Below the pieces are notes generated by a model. The model saw only the letters and a list, made by a program, of their open reading frames with translations, was not told the origin of the DNA and ran no database searches. 64,000 bases of DNA from Thioalkalivibrio sp. K90mix (GTDB lineage: Bacteria; Pseudomonadota; Gammaproteobacteria; Ectothiorhodospirales; Ectothiorhodospiraceae): positions 358,501 to 422,500 of the forward strand of contig NC_013889.1 in NCBI RefSeq assembly GCF_000025545.1. Direction: 5' to 3'. Below are positions 18,029 to 28,049 of the stretch, piece after piece. How positions within the stretch are numbered: the stretch's first letter is position 1; each line of letters starts with the position of its first letter. The position numbers were made by a program, and so were the translations under genes.

Positions 18029-18976
18029 ATGTCCGTGCTGCGCCATGTTCTTCCCCTGTTCGTCGGGGGGCTGTGGCTGACGCACGGAGTGGCCCAGGCG
18101 GGGGTGGTCCCCCACCGGGAATCGCTGGAGCGCAGCGACTGGCAGGTAATCGAGCTGGACGATGCCTGCCGCATCGAGCAGGGCGTTCGTCACGGCGGTA
18201 CGCTGCGCTTCGAGACTCAGCCAGGCCTGGCCCTTCGCGCCTTCTGGCATGCACCCTACGCAATGCCCGAGGGCGCCACGGCGCGATTGCGCACCGGTGC
18301 CCCGGAGTGGCTGGGGGCGAGTCCGAAGTCGCCCCTGGATCTCGAAATGCGCGCCGAAAGGCCGGATCGCTTCCGGGTTCCGGACGCACAGGTTCAGGCG
18401 CTCAAGGCCCGCCTTCTGGTGGGCCACGACGTGCGGATCGATTTCCCCGGTGCCGAGGACGCGGTGCATTTTCGCGGCATCCGTTTTGCCCAGCGCGCCG
18501 AGGCCTTCGAGGCCTGCTACACCGGGGCAGAAGGGCCGGATGTCGGGGCGCTGGATCGCTGGTCGGTGTACTTCGCAACCGGGAGCCGCGAACTGGATTC
18601 CAGGGGGCGCGAGACCGTCGCCCGTGCGGCCGAGACCCTGCGCACCGTAGAACGCCCGCGGGTGCGCCTGGTCGGGCTGACCGACGCCGAGGGCCCGCGC
18701 GAGCTGAACGAGCGTCTGAGCCGCCAGCGCGCAGAGGCCGTACGCGCGGCGCTGGTGGAGGCGGGTGTGCCGGGTGATGGATTGACGGTCGAGGCCGGTG
18801 GCGTCGACCCGGAGGCGGACGGCGAGCGCGAGGGTTCGCGCCGGGTGGATATCTGGTGGCTGGGCGGGGCAGATGCCGCAGCCGGGCCATCTTCCGTTGC
18901 GGAAACCGCTACCGAGACCGAGCCGCAGGCGGTGCCGGAGTCGGCCCCCGGCGTGCCAGGCTCCGCGGGCTGGTAG
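18029..18976 (+). CDS. OmpA C-terminal-domain protein
   Basis: A 315-residue secreted protein. The signal peptide is about 24 residues, ending near GVAQA. A unique N-terminal domain of about 145 residues contains one predicted disulfide-capable Cys pair. An OmpA/MotB-like peptidoglycan-binding domain follows ([45 protein letters not shown]). The usual GHTD motif reads GLTD. The tail is Ala/Glu/Pro-rich. It begins 6 bases after lpdA, so may be co-transcribed, but no functional link is evident. Confidence 0.75.
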   Translation: MSVLRHVLPLFVGGLWLTHGVAQAGVVPHRESLERSDWQVIELDDACRIEQGVRHGGTLRFETQPGLALRAFWHAPYAMPEGATARLRTGAPEWLGASPKSPLDLEMRAERPDRFRVPDAQVQALKARLLVGHDVRIDFPGAEDAVHFRGIRFAQRAEAFEACYTGAEGPDVGALDRWSVYFATGSRELDSRGRETVARAAETLRTVERPRVRLVGLTDAEGPRELNERLSRQRAEAVRAALVEAGVPGDGLTVEAGGVDPEADGEREGSRRVDIWWLGGADAAAGPSSVAETATETEPQAVPESAPGVPGSAGW

Positions 18977-19034
18977 TGAAGCCCGTCACAAAACCGACTA
19001 TAACTCTCAAGAAGAAAGAAGGATTGGTATTCCC

Positions 19035-20258
<1,224 letters not shown>

Positions 20259-20259
20259 G

Positions 20260-22263
20260 ATGAGCCCGCGTGCGTACTTCCGGCGATCGCCAGGCTGCCT
20301 GTCCTGGTTCGGCAGGGGCGGTCTCGGGGGTGTCGTTCTGCTGTGGGGGCTGTTCTTTGGCGCGCTGCTGGCAACGCCTGCGGGTGCGAAGGCCGAGGCG
20401 GCCGAGCGCGAGTTGATCTTCGCGGTGCTCGCGCACCGGGGCGAGGATGCCGCGCGCGAGCAGTGGACGCCTTTCGCCGAGTACCTGGAGCAGACGCTGG
20501 AGGGCATTCAGGTCCGCCTGTTGCCGGTCGACAACGATGCCCTGCAAGCAGGGGCGGCCGAGGACCGCTTCGATCTGGTGCTGACCAACCCCGGCTCCTA
20601 TGTGATGCTGGAGCAGCGTCATGGTATCTCCCGTATCGCGACCATGCTCCCGGCCGAAGTTGGACGCGAGGAAGACCGCTTTGGCGCCGTGATCGTCGCG
20701 CGCGAGGGCCGTGTGGACCTGGTCGAGCTCGGTGACCTGGTCGGGCAGCGGATCTCCGCGGTCCACCCCGACGCCTTCGGCGGTTGGTGGATGGCCTGGC
20801 GCGAACTGCAGGCGGCCGGGCTGGATGTCGAGGACGATCTGGATCGCGTGGTATTCACGGGCTTCCCGGTCTCCCGGGGACTGGATCTGTTGTTGGCGGG
20901 CGAGGTGGATGCCGCGACCTTTCGCACCGGGATCCTCGAAGATCTGCGTGAGCAGGGCGACCCACGGGTCGAACAAGTGCGCCTGATCGGCGAGCGGGCC
21001 GTGCCCCGCTTCCCCTACCGAACCTCCACCCGCCTGTACCCGGAGTGGCCGCTGGCAATGCGCGGCGATCTCGATGCCGAGATCGCGCAGGCCGTGCTGC
21101 GCGCCATTTTGGCGCTGGATGCCGAGCACCCGGTGAGCCAGGCGGCCGGGATTGCGGGCTGGTCCGCGCCGCGTTCCTACGAGGATGTGCAGGGCCTGAT
21201 GTACGACCTGGGCGTGGGGCTTTACGCCCCCGAGCCGTTCGCCGTGCTGCGATGGGCGCGCGACAACCTGGCGGTGCTGCTCGCTGTCCTGGCGGCAGGC
21301 ATCGCGGCGATTCTCCTGTATGTGCTGCGAGTGCATGCCCGCATGCGCATCGCCGGGCACAACTTGCGCCGGGCGATGTGTGCGATCCCGAATGCGGTGA
21401 TCACGCTGGACGCCCGTGGCGGGATCGTCTACATGAACCCTGCGGCCGAGCAGATGGCGGGGCTGGTCCGCCTGCAGGCACTGGGTTGCACCCTGGAGCA
21501 GGTCCTGGACCTGCGCGAGATGGGGACGGATCGGCCGCTGGGTGCAGAGCGATCCGAGCCACTCGCCGCAAATCTGGGGGAGCATACCGAGGCCCGGCTG
21601 GTGACCCCGAGCGGCCAGGAGCGGATCGTGCGTATCGACCGCACGGCGCTGGACCCGGTGGCGGGCAGTTCGGTGCGCACCCTGCTGGTGCTGGCCGATA
21701 TCTCCGAGGAGCGCGAGCTGGTGGATCGGCTGGTGCATGAAGCGAGTCACGATCCGCTCACCGGTTTGTTGAACCGGCGCGCATTCGAGCGCGAGATGCA
21801 GCGCGCGATGGACAATGCCCGTGAATACTCGTCGGTAGCGAGCCTGGTACTGGTGGATCTGGATTACTTCAAGGCGGTCAATGATCGTCACGGGCATCAG
21901 GTTGGTGACGAGTTGTTGCGCCGCGTGGGGACGATCCTGCGGCAGCTGACGCGGTCGCGCGATGCCGTGGCCCGGATCGGCGGCGACGAGTTCGCCGTCG
22001 TGGCCTTTGATACTGACGCCGAACAGGCCCGCATCCTCGGCCAGAGGATCTGCAGTGCCCTGGGGGACCGCCCGTTGCAGGTGGAGGCGCGGGACGTCAC
22101 CATTGGGGCTTCCGTGGGCGTGGTGCAGCTGGGCGCGGGCCTGGCCGGCGTGGATGCGGCCTTCGTGGCGGCCGATCGGGCCTGCTACAGCGCCAAGAGC
22201 GAGGGCCGCGGCCAGGTTGGCGTGGCGCGCAAGGCGGATATTCACCCCATTACCGGTTCCTGA
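20260..22263 (+). CDS. Diguanylate cyclase with periplasmic PhnD-type sensor and PAS domain
   Basis: A 667-residue membrane signalling protein. Order: signal-anchor/leader (residues 20-45); a phosphonate/phosphite-binding-like periplasmic domain (FAVLAHRGEDAAREQWTPFAEYLEQ, DLVLTNPGSYVMLEQ); a transmembrane helix near 345-365; a PAS domain (MCAIPNAVITLDARGGIVYMNPAAEQ); and a GGDEF domain (HDPLTGLLNRRAFE). The active site GGDEF is intact and is preceded by RSRD, the RxxD product-inhibition site. It should make c-di-GMP in response to a periplasmic ligand (inference). Starts 1 base after argG. Confidence 0.88.
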   Translation: MSPRAYFRRSPGCLSWFGRGGLGGVVLLWGLFFGALLATPAGAKAEAAERELIFAVLAHRGEDAAREQWTPFAEYLEQTLEGIQVRLLPVDNDALQAGAAEDRFDLVLTNPGSYVMLEQRHGISRIATMLPAEVGREEDRFGAVIVAREGRVDLVELGDLVGQRISAVHPDAFGGWWMAWRELQAAGLDVEDDLDRVVFTGFPVSRGLDLLLAGEVDAATFRTGILEDLREQGDPRVEQVRLIGERAVPRFPYRTSTRLYPEWPLAMRGDLDAEIAQAVLRAILALDAEHPVSQAAGIAGWSAPRSYEDVQGLMYDLGVGLYAPEPFAVLRWARDNLAVLLAVLAAGIAAILLYVLRVHARMRIAGHNLRRAMCAIPNAVITLDARGGIVYMNPAAEQMAGLVRLQALGCTLEQVLDLREMGTDRPLGAERSEPLAANLGEHTEARLVTPSGQERIVRIDRTALDPVAGSSVRTLLVLADISEERELVDRLVHEASHDPLTGLLNRRAFEREMQRAMDNAREYSSVASLVLVDLDYFKAVNDRHGHQVGDELLRRVGTILRQLTRSRDAVARIGGDEFAVVAFDTDAEQARILGQRICSALGDRPLQVEARDVTIGASVGVVQLGAGLAGVDAAFVAADRACYSAKSEGRGQVGVARKADIHPITGS

Positions 22264-22266
22264 CGC

Positions 22267-22554
22267 CTAGGGAAACACTGATTAATGTACACACTCGCGT
22301 TGGCACCCCAGGTTTTCCGAGACAAGGCGCGTCGTGCGGCGGGTAGTGGTTCTACCCGTAAGCGGCGCAACGCAGGATTGGGGAACCTGGGGTGCCAACC
22401 CCGCAAACCATTGAAAGCAGGGGCTCGGCCGCTTTTGCGCGCGCACGGCGTTGCGGCTCCCTTGTGCAGAATGACTGCACGGCAGTCACCGCGCCTTGTT
22501 CGCACGCAAAAGCGACTCGAGCGCGAGCGTGTACATTCATCAGTGTTTCCCTGG
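22267..22554. mobile_element. Complete 288-bp MITE-like inverted-repeat element, copy A
   Basis: Ends CTAGGGAAACACTG and its inverse CAGTGTTTCCCTGG are the tips of roughly 33-bp terminal inverted repeats that continue into TGTACAC and CTCGCG. The interior contains a long palindrome (CCCCAGGTTTTCC against GGAACCTGGGG) and no credible gene. It starts 3 bases after the diguanylate cyclase stop and ends 26 bases before mlaA. Same length as the copy at 50084-50371. Non-autonomous: no transposase in the window. Confidence 0.8.
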
Positions 22555-22580
22555 GTCGGGCGCGACGAAAAAGGAATCGT

Positions 22581-23366
22581 ATGTCTGTTTTCTCCCATTT
22601 GCGCATAGGGCTCGCGGCCCTGATGGTACTGGGGCTTGCCGGCTGTGCGAGCGTACCCAGCGAGGATCGTCATCCGGACGACCCTTGGGAGTCGTATAAC
22701 CGGGTGGTGTTCGAGATCAATGACGACTTTGACCAGGCCCTGTTGCGTCCGACCGCGGTACAGTACCGGCGTCTGCCGCAGCCGGTGCAGACCGGGGTGG
22801 GCAACTTCTTCTCCAACCTCAATGACTTCACCGTCCTGTTCAACAATCTGTTGCAGGGCAACCTGGAGGATGCCGCCTCCGATACTGGGCGCATCATGTT
22901 CAATACAACCTTCGGGCTGCTCGGCCTGATCGATGTCGCCTCGCCCATGGGGCTCGAGAAGAACAATCAGGACTTCGGTCAGACCCTGGGGGCCTGGGGT
23001 GTGGCCCGCGGGCCCTATCTGCAACTGCCGCTGCTGGGGCCCAGCACGGCTCGTGATGCTCCGGCGCGTCTGGTGGACGGCTATACCAACCCCCTCTATC
23101 ACACCAACCTGCGCAGCGATCACACCGGCTGGTGGGTGGGCCTGATGGCGCTGGACGTGGTGGATATGCGCGCCGGGCTGATCCCGACCGAACGCATGCT
23201 GGCGCAGCTATCCGACGACCGCTACATCGCGCTGCGTGAGGCCTATCTGCAACGCCGCGACTTCCTGGTCCGCGGGGCATCGGACGAACGTGCCACCGAG
23301 ATGCTGGACGAACTCGACGAGCTCGAAGCACTGGAGGCGATGGAGGCCGAGGAGGGTACGGATTGA
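22581..23366 (+). CDS. mlaA: MlaA (VacJ) outer-membrane lipid-asymmetry lipoprotein
   Basis: Removes misplaced phospholipid from the outer leaflet of the outer membrane and passes it to MlaC. The 261-residue lipoprotein has lipobox LGLAGC (Cys22) and the family runs DPWESYNRVVFEIND, RIMFNTTFGLLGLIDVAS and FGQTLGAWGVARGPYLQLPLLGPST. An acidic C-terminal tail (ELEAL-type) follows. AAGGA is five bases before the ATG. MlaB-F are at 43-46 kb, so the Mla system is split between two loci. Confidence 0.93.
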   Translation: MSVFSHLRIGLAALMVLGLAGCASVPSEDRHPDDPWESYNRVVFEINDDFDQALLRPTAVQYRRLPQPVQTGVGNFFSNLNDFTVLFNNLLQGNLEDAASDTGRIMFNTTFGLLGLIDVASPMGLEKNNQDFGQTLGAWGVARGPYLQLPLLGPSTARDAPARLVDGYTNPLYHTNLRSDHTGWWVGLMALDVVDMRAGLIPTERMLAQLSDDRYIALREAYLQRRDFLVRGASDERATEMLDELDELEALEAMEAEEGTD

Positions 23367-23875
23367 ACAGCCTCTGGACCATGCTGGACATCCTGCGGCT
23401 GCGGCGCGGGCCGCAGGATCTTCCCGCCGACGGCGGTACGCTGATCTTCTGGCTCGGGATCGCCCTGGTCACGGGCATGGCGGTGGGCATCCCGATGTAC
23501 GGCACGAGTCAGGCGCTTATCCTGAACGTACTCGACCTGGCCGTGCTCTATCTGTTCATCGTCGTGGTGTTGCGTCTGGGCGGCGTGCCCGATCGCTGGC
23601 GCCAGACCTTTACGGCAATGGCCGGTACCGGCGCCCTGCTGGGGTTGCTGATGGCGCTGCTGATGCTGATCGATGCCCCGGCCGATCCGGAAGAGGTCTC
23701 CACCGGGGCGCTGCTAGCCCTGCTGACGCTGGTGGCCTGGTTGCTGCTGGTGTTCGGCCATATCCTGCAGCAGGCACTGGAACTGGGCAGCCGCCTGGTC
23801 GGGATGCTGATGGCGCTGGGCTATGTCGTGGTCTCCAGCGTGGTCACCCAGACGGCCCTTGGAGTTTTGTCGTGA
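23363..23875 (+). CDS. Four-helix integral membrane protein of unknown function
   Basis: A 170-residue hydrophobic protein with four predicted transmembrane segments (about 28-48, 50-70, 85-105 and 115-165 in two helices). The TTG start overlaps the mlaA stop (TTGA) and has GGAGG about 8 bases upstream; ATG 23381 is an alternative. The stop overlaps the mpl start (GTGA). I do not recognise the family. Co-transcription with mlaA and mpl suggests an envelope role. Confidence 0.65.
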   Translation: MNSLWTMLDILRLRRGPQDLPADGGTLIFWLGIALVTGMAVGIPMYGTSQALILNVLDLAVLYLFIVVVLRLGGVPDRWRQTFTAMAGTGALLGLLMALLMLIDAPADPEEVSTGALLALLTLVAWLLLVFGHILQQALELGSRLVGMLMALGYVVVSSVVTQTALGVLS

Positions 23876-25275
23876 GCGCGGATCACCTGCACATCCTCGG
23901 AATCGGCGGAACCTTCATGGGCGGCTTGGCGCAACTCGCGCGGGCGCGGGGTTACCGCGTGACCGGTTCCGACCAGAAGTTGTACCCGCCGATGAGCGAG
24001 CAGCTGGAACAGGCCGGTATTGCCTATCACGAGGGTCACGACCCGGCGACTCTGCCGGAACAGGGCCCGGTGGTTGTCGGCAACGTGATGACCCGCGGCA
24101 TGCCGATTGTCGAGAGCCTGCTGGATCGCGGTCTGAGCTATACCTCCGGACCGCAGTGGCTGGCCGAGCATGTGCTGCATGACCGCTGGGTGCTGGCGGT
24201 GGCTGGTACCCACGGCAAGACCACCACCGCGAGCCTGCTGGCCTGGATCCTGGATCATGCCGGGCTGAGCCCGGGATTCCTGATCGGGGGCGTGCCCGGC
24301 AACTTTGGTGTCAGCGCGCGGATGGGCGAGGCCCCCTTCTTCGTGATCGAGGCGGACGAATACGACTCTGCCTTCTTCGACAAGCGAGCCAAATTCGTCC
24401 ACTACCGACCGCGCACCCTGGTGCTGAACAATCTCGAGTTCGATCACGCGGACATCTATCCGGACCTGGCCGCGATCGAGCGTCAGTTCCATCACCTGGT
24501 CCGAACCATCCCCGGGCAGGGCCTGATCCTGCTGCCCGCGTGCGATGCCGCGCTGGAGCGCGTGCTGGAGATGGGCTGCTGGACGCCGGTGGAGCGCATC
24601 ACGACCGACCCGGACACCGGGGATACGGTGGCCCTGGCGGCACGGCCTCTGAATGAAGATGCCTCGGAGTTCGAGGTGTTGGTCAACGGGGTCGTCCAGG
24701 GCCGGGTGGCCTGGGAGATGACGGGGCAGCACAACCTGTCCAATGCCCTGGCCGCGCTCGGGGCGGCCCGCCATGCCGGGGTACCGCTGGCCGCGGGGAT
24801 CGCGGCCCTGCCGGCCTTCCGCGGTGTGCGCCGGCGTCAGGAGCTGCGCGCCGAGATCGACGGGATCCGCGTGATCGACGACTTCGCCCATCACCCGACC
24901 GCGATTCGTTTGACCCTGGAAGGCCTGCGGGGCCGGGTCGTGCCCGGTGGACGGCTGATTGCCGTACTGGAGCCGCGCTCCAATACCATGCGCATGGGGA
25001 TCCATGCCGAGGCCCTGGGGGCGGCCCTGGAGCGCGCGGACGCGGCGCACCTCTATCATGCCCCGGATATCGATTGGTCCACCGACGACCTGGAGAGACA
25101 GCTCGGCGGACAGCTGGCCGTGGCGCGTGATATCGAATCCCTGTTGCAGGGGATTCTTGCCACGGCACGCCCTGGCGATACGCTGGTCATCATGAGCAAT
25201 GGTGGTTTCGATGGCCTGCACCAGCGCCTGATCGCCGGGTTGCAGTCACGTGAACCCTCGGGGACCCCCGCATGA
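23872..25275 (+). CDS. mpl: Mpl, UDP-MurNAc:L-Ala-gamma-D-Glu-meso-DAP ligase
   Basis: Murein-recycling ligase that attaches the recovered tripeptide to UDP-MurNAc. The 467-residue protein starts [19 protein letters not shown], has the ATP loop [27 protein letters not shown] (Mpl-specific), and the C-terminal Mur domain [17 protein letters not shown]. The GTG start overlaps the preceding gene and the stop overlaps ubiX (ATGA). AnmK at 62 kb serves the same recycling pathway. Confidence 0.94.
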   Translation: MSADHLHILGIGGTFMGGLAQLARARGYRVTGSDQKLYPPMSEQLEQAGIAYHEGHDPATLPEQGPVVVGNVMTRGMPIVESLLDRGLSYTSGPQWLAEHVLHDRWVLAVAGTHGKTTTASLLAWILDHAGLSPGFLIGGVPGNFGVSARMGEAPFFVIEADEYDSAFFDKRAKFVHYRPRTLVLNNLEFDHADIYPDLAAIERQFHHLVRTIPGQGLILLPACDAALERVLEMGCWTPVERITTDPDTGDTVALAARPLNEDASEFEVLVNGVVQGRVAWEMTGQHNLSNALAALGAARHAGVPLAAGIAALPAFRGVRRRQELRAEIDGIRVIDDFAHHPTAIRLTLEGLRGRVVPGGRLIAVLEPRSNTMRMGIHAEALGAALERADAAHLYHAPDIDWSTDDLERQLGGQLAVARDIESLLQGILATARPGDTLVIMSNGGFDGLHQRLIAGLQSREPSGTPA

Positions 25276-25910
25276 GTGGAAAGCCGCGTTCGATCGCCCT
25301 GGCCCTGACCGGTGCCTCCGGCGCGCCCTACGGGCTGCGCCTGCTGGAGTGCCTGGTACAGGCGGGGGTGCAGGTGCATCTGATGCTGTCGAAACCGGCA
25401 CAAGTGGTGCTGGGGCTGGAGACTGATCTCGACGTACCCGGGCGTCCGGCCGAGATCGCTCGCTTTTTCGCCGAGCGTCATGGGGCTGCCGATGGACAGA
25501 TCCGCTGCTATGGCCCGGAGCAGTGGACCGCACCGGTGGCCAGCGGCTCGGCGGTGCCTGAGGCGATGGTGGTCTGCCCCTGCACTACGGCGACCGTATC
25601 GGCCATCGCGACCGGGGCCTCGCGCGGGCTGATCGAACGCGCGGCGGATGTGGTGCTCAAGGAGCGGCGCAGGCTGGTGCTGGTGGTACGCGAGACGCCG
25701 TTCTCCGAGATCCACCTGGAGAACATGCTGCGCCTGGCGCGCATGGGTGCGGTGGTCATGCCGGCCAACCCGGCCTTTTATCATCGGCCGCAATCCATCG
25801 ACGATCTGGTTGATTTCATGGTGGCGCGAGTACTGGACCATCTGGACATCGAACATGCCCTGGGCCCGCGCTGGGGCGAGGCGTCGTTGCCGCCGGAGGG
25901 CCCGGCATGA
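25272..25910 (+). CDS. ubiX: Flavin prenyltransferase UbiX
   Basis: Makes prenylated FMN, the cofactor of UbiD decarboxylase in ubiquinone synthesis. The 212-residue protein has [15 protein letters not shown] (FMN loop), [19 protein letters not shown], and the C-terminal run [31 protein letters not shown]. Overlaps mpl and the following gene by ATGA, so four genes form a tightly coupled run. Confidence 0.95.
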   Translation: MSGKPRSIALALTGASGAPYGLRLLECLVQAGVQVHLMLSKPAQVVLGLETDLDVPGRPAEIARFFAERHGAADGQIRCYGPEQWTAPVASGSAVPEAMVVCPCTTATVSAIATGASRGLIERAADVVLKERRRLVLVVRETPFSEIHLENMLRLARMGAVVMPANPAFYHRPQSIDDLVDFMVARVLDHLDIEHALGPRWGEASLPPEGPA

Positions 25911-26515
25911 CAACTCTGCCACTGTTCCCGCTGAATACCGTGCTGTTTCCGGAGGGGCTGCTGCCGCTGCGGATCTTCGAGACGCGCTATCTCGACATGG
26001 TGCGCCGCTGCCTGCGCGAGGATGACCGCTTCGTGATCGTCGCGATCGAGCCGGACACCGAGTCCGGTGCGCCTCGTCCGGAGGCGGAGACGGACCCGTC
26101 CGTCGGCTTCCACCCGATCGGGACCGAGGTCGCGATCGTCGACTGGGACCAGCGGCCGGACGGCCTGCTCGGGATCCTCGTCAAGGGCGAGCGTCGCCAC
26201 CAGCTTCACAACCCGCGCCGCGCCGAGGACGGCCTCTGGCTGGCGGAGGTCGAGCCTCTGCAGGAGCGCCCCGATGTCAGCCTGCCGGTGGACTATGCCT
26301 CACTGGCGGATCTGCTCGAGCGGCTGCTGGACCAGCTCGGCACGCCCTGGTCACACCTGGAGCGTCGTTTTGACGATTCCTCCTGGGTGGTCGGACGGCT
26401 GACGGAGCTGCTGCCGATCGATCTCGAGATCAAGCAGCAGCTGCTGGAGGCGGACGACCCGATCGAGCGCCTGGAGCGCCTGCGAGCGGCCATGCTCGCG
26501 GCATCGAAATCCTGA
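25907..26515 (+). CDS. LON substrate-binding-domain protein
   Basis: A 202-residue stand-alone version of the Lon protease N-terminal domain ([31 protein letters not shown]), with no ATPase or protease part. The C-terminal helical part has [18 protein letters not shown]. Stand-alone LON-domain proteins of about 200 residues are common in gammaproteobacteria; their role is unknown. Translationally coupled to ubiX by ATGA. Confidence 0.85.
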   Translation: MTTLPLFPLNTVLFPEGLLPLRIFETRYLDMVRRCLREDDRFVIVAIEPDTESGAPRPEAETDPSVGFHPIGTEVAIVDWDQRPDGLLGILVKGERRHQLHNPRRAEDGLWLAEVEPLQERPDVSLPVDYASLADLLERLLDQLGTPWSHLERRFDDSSWVVGRLTELLPIDLEIKQQLLEADDPIERLERLRAAMLAASKS

Positions 26516-26571
26516 AACCCTGCGGCGGGGCTGTTAAGGTTTCGCACACACTTTCATTGGAGCCCGCCATC

Positions 26572-26955
26572 ATGGCCGTTCAGGAACTCACGCAGGATAC
26601 GTTCGAATCCACGATCACCGGCAACAACATTGTCATTCTGGACTTCTGGGCCCCCTGGTGCGGCCCGTGTCAGCAGTTCGCCCCGACCTTCGAGGCGGCC
26701 TCCGAGCAGCATTCCGACGTCGTCTTCGCCAAGGTGAACACCGACGAGGAACAGGGGATCGCCGGGGCGTTCCAGATCCGTTCCATCCCGACGCTGATGA
26801 TCTTCCGCGAGCAGATCATTGTCTTCTCCCAGCCGGGCGTGCTGTCCGCCGGGCAACTGGACGAGGTGCTGGGCAAGGTGCGCGAGCTGGACATGGACCA
26901 GGTGCGTGCCGACGTCGAACGCCAGCAGCAGGAGCAGCAGGCTGGCCAGGCCTGA
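26572..26955 (+). CDS. Thioredoxin-like protein
   Basis: A 127-residue thioredoxin fold with active site WAPWCGPCQQF (Cys30, Cys33) and the cis-proline segment RSIPTLMIF. A 15-residue Gln/Glu-rich C-terminal tail extends the normal length. No signal peptide, so cytoplasmic. ATG 26572 follows TTGGAG; TTG 26557 in the same frame is less likely because it would consume the ribosome site. Probably not the housekeeping TrxA, given the divergent sequence. Confidence 0.88.
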   Translation: MAVQELTQDTFESTITGNNIVILDFWAPWCGPCQQFAPTFEAASEQHSDVVFAKVNTDEEQGIAGAFQIRSIPTLMIFREQIIVFSQPGVLSAGQLDEVLGKVRELDMDQVRADVERQQQEQQAGQA

Positions 26956-26988
26956 TTACCTTCTGACGCGAAACCTATAGTCCTAAAC

Positions 26989-27031
26989 GAGCGCCCCCAT
27001 GCTGACGGTCATGACCCAGATGGGGGCGCTC
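26989..27031 (+). promoter_or_regulatory. Perfect 12-bp inverted repeat across the AEC carrier start codon
   Basis: GAGCGCCCCCAT at 26989-27000 is exactly complementary to ATGGGGGCGCTC at 27020-27031, with a 19-base loop. The left arm contains AT of the ATG start (26999-27001), and the right arm begins with an in-frame ATG (Met8). In RNA the start would be buried in a stable stem. It could also serve as an end signal for the thioredoxin transcript, though it has no T-run. Confidence 0.55.
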
Positions 27032-27946
27032 ATCGTTGCGGGCGTCGTCTGGCGCCTGTTGCGCCCCGGCGGGCTGGACGCCGACACCGCCCGCCGGGTG
27101 CTCACCACCCTGGTCTACTACCTGCTGCTGCCCGCGCTGGTGCTGCAGGTGCTGTGGACCGCCCCCCTGGGACTCGACTCGCTGCGCATCGCCCTGGTGG
27201 CCGGCACGACCGTGCTGGCGATGGTGGCTGTGACCCTGCTCGCTTGCCGACTTTGCCTGGCAGAACGCGCGGCGGTCGGGGCGATGCTGCTGGCCGCGGC
27301 CTGGCCGAATGCCACCTACCTGGGGCTCCCCGTACTCGACAGTCTGTTCGGCGATGCCGGCCGGGCGGTGGCGATCCAGTACGACCTGTTCGCCTGCCTG
27401 CCCCTGGTGCTGACGCTGGGGATCCTGCTGGCCAGGCGTTACGGGGACCCGGAGGCGGTCCGGCTGTATGGCGGCGGCGGGGCCATTCGCGGGCTGGTCG
27501 CTGTCCCCTCGATCTGGGCGGCGGTCCTGGGCGTGGCGCTGAACCTGGCCGGTCTGCCGCTGGTGACCTGGCTGGATACCTGGCTCGGCTTCCTGGCTGA
27601 CTCGGTCGCCCCCCTGATGCTGTTCTCGCTGGGGCTGGCGCTGGTGTTCGACCGTTTCCGCGGCCGCGATCTGCGCCCCCTGGTGATGGTGTCCGTCATC
27701 CAGTTGCTGATCGCACCGCTGTTCGCGCTCGGCCTGGTCTGGTGGGTCGGGCTGGAGGGTGTGCCCGGGATTGGTTCGGTGCTCGAGGCGGCGATGCCGG
27801 CGATGGTCCTGGGGCTCGTGTTCTGTGATCGCTTCCGGCTCGATACCGGCCTGTATGCGGCCGCGGTCACGCTGACGACGGCGCTGTCGCTGGTGACACT
27901 CCCGCTGTGGTTCGCCATCGCCGGGTATCTGATCCCTGGGGGGTGA
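26999..27946 (+). CDS. AEC-family transporter (auxin efflux carrier/malonate-type permease)
   Basis: A 315-residue integral membrane protein with about ten hydrophobic helices in two inverted halves. Family-like stretches are TTLVYYLLLPALVLQVLW, AAAWPNATYLGLPVLDSLFG and LMLFSLGLALVFDRF. The substrate is unknown; the family exports organic acids and related anions. The start codon lies in a 12-bp inverted repeat; Met5 (27011) and Met8 (27020) are alternatives. Confidence 0.82.
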   Translation: MLTVMTQMGALIVAGVVWRLLRPGGLDADTARRVLTTLVYYLLLPALVLQVLWTAPLGLDSLRIALVAGTTVLAMVAVTLLACRLCLAERAAVGAMLLAAAWPNATYLGLPVLDSLFGDAGRAVAIQYDLFACLPLVLTLGILLARRYGDPEAVRLYGGGGAIRGLVAVPSIWAAVLGVALNLAGLPLVTWLDTWLGFLADSVAPLMLFSLGLALVFDRFRGRDLRPLVMVSVIQLLIAPLFALGLVWWVGLEGVPGIGSVLEAAMPAMVLGLVFCDRFRLDTGLYAAAVTLTTALSLVTLPLWFAIAGYLIPGG

Positions 27947-28049
27947 CAGTGCGCGCGGGTCGGGCTCGGCGATCGGTTACAGCGATCGGCTACAATTGGC
28001 GGGTGAAGAGACACCCCGCTCTACCCACCTCAGGTCCTGGCACTCGCTG

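Noticed and set aside
22285..22608. Small frames inside the 288-bp elements (and the similar one at 50.1-50.36 kb)
   Set aside because: They follow the palindrome, differ between copies, and lack conserved products; no transposase or toxin motif is present.
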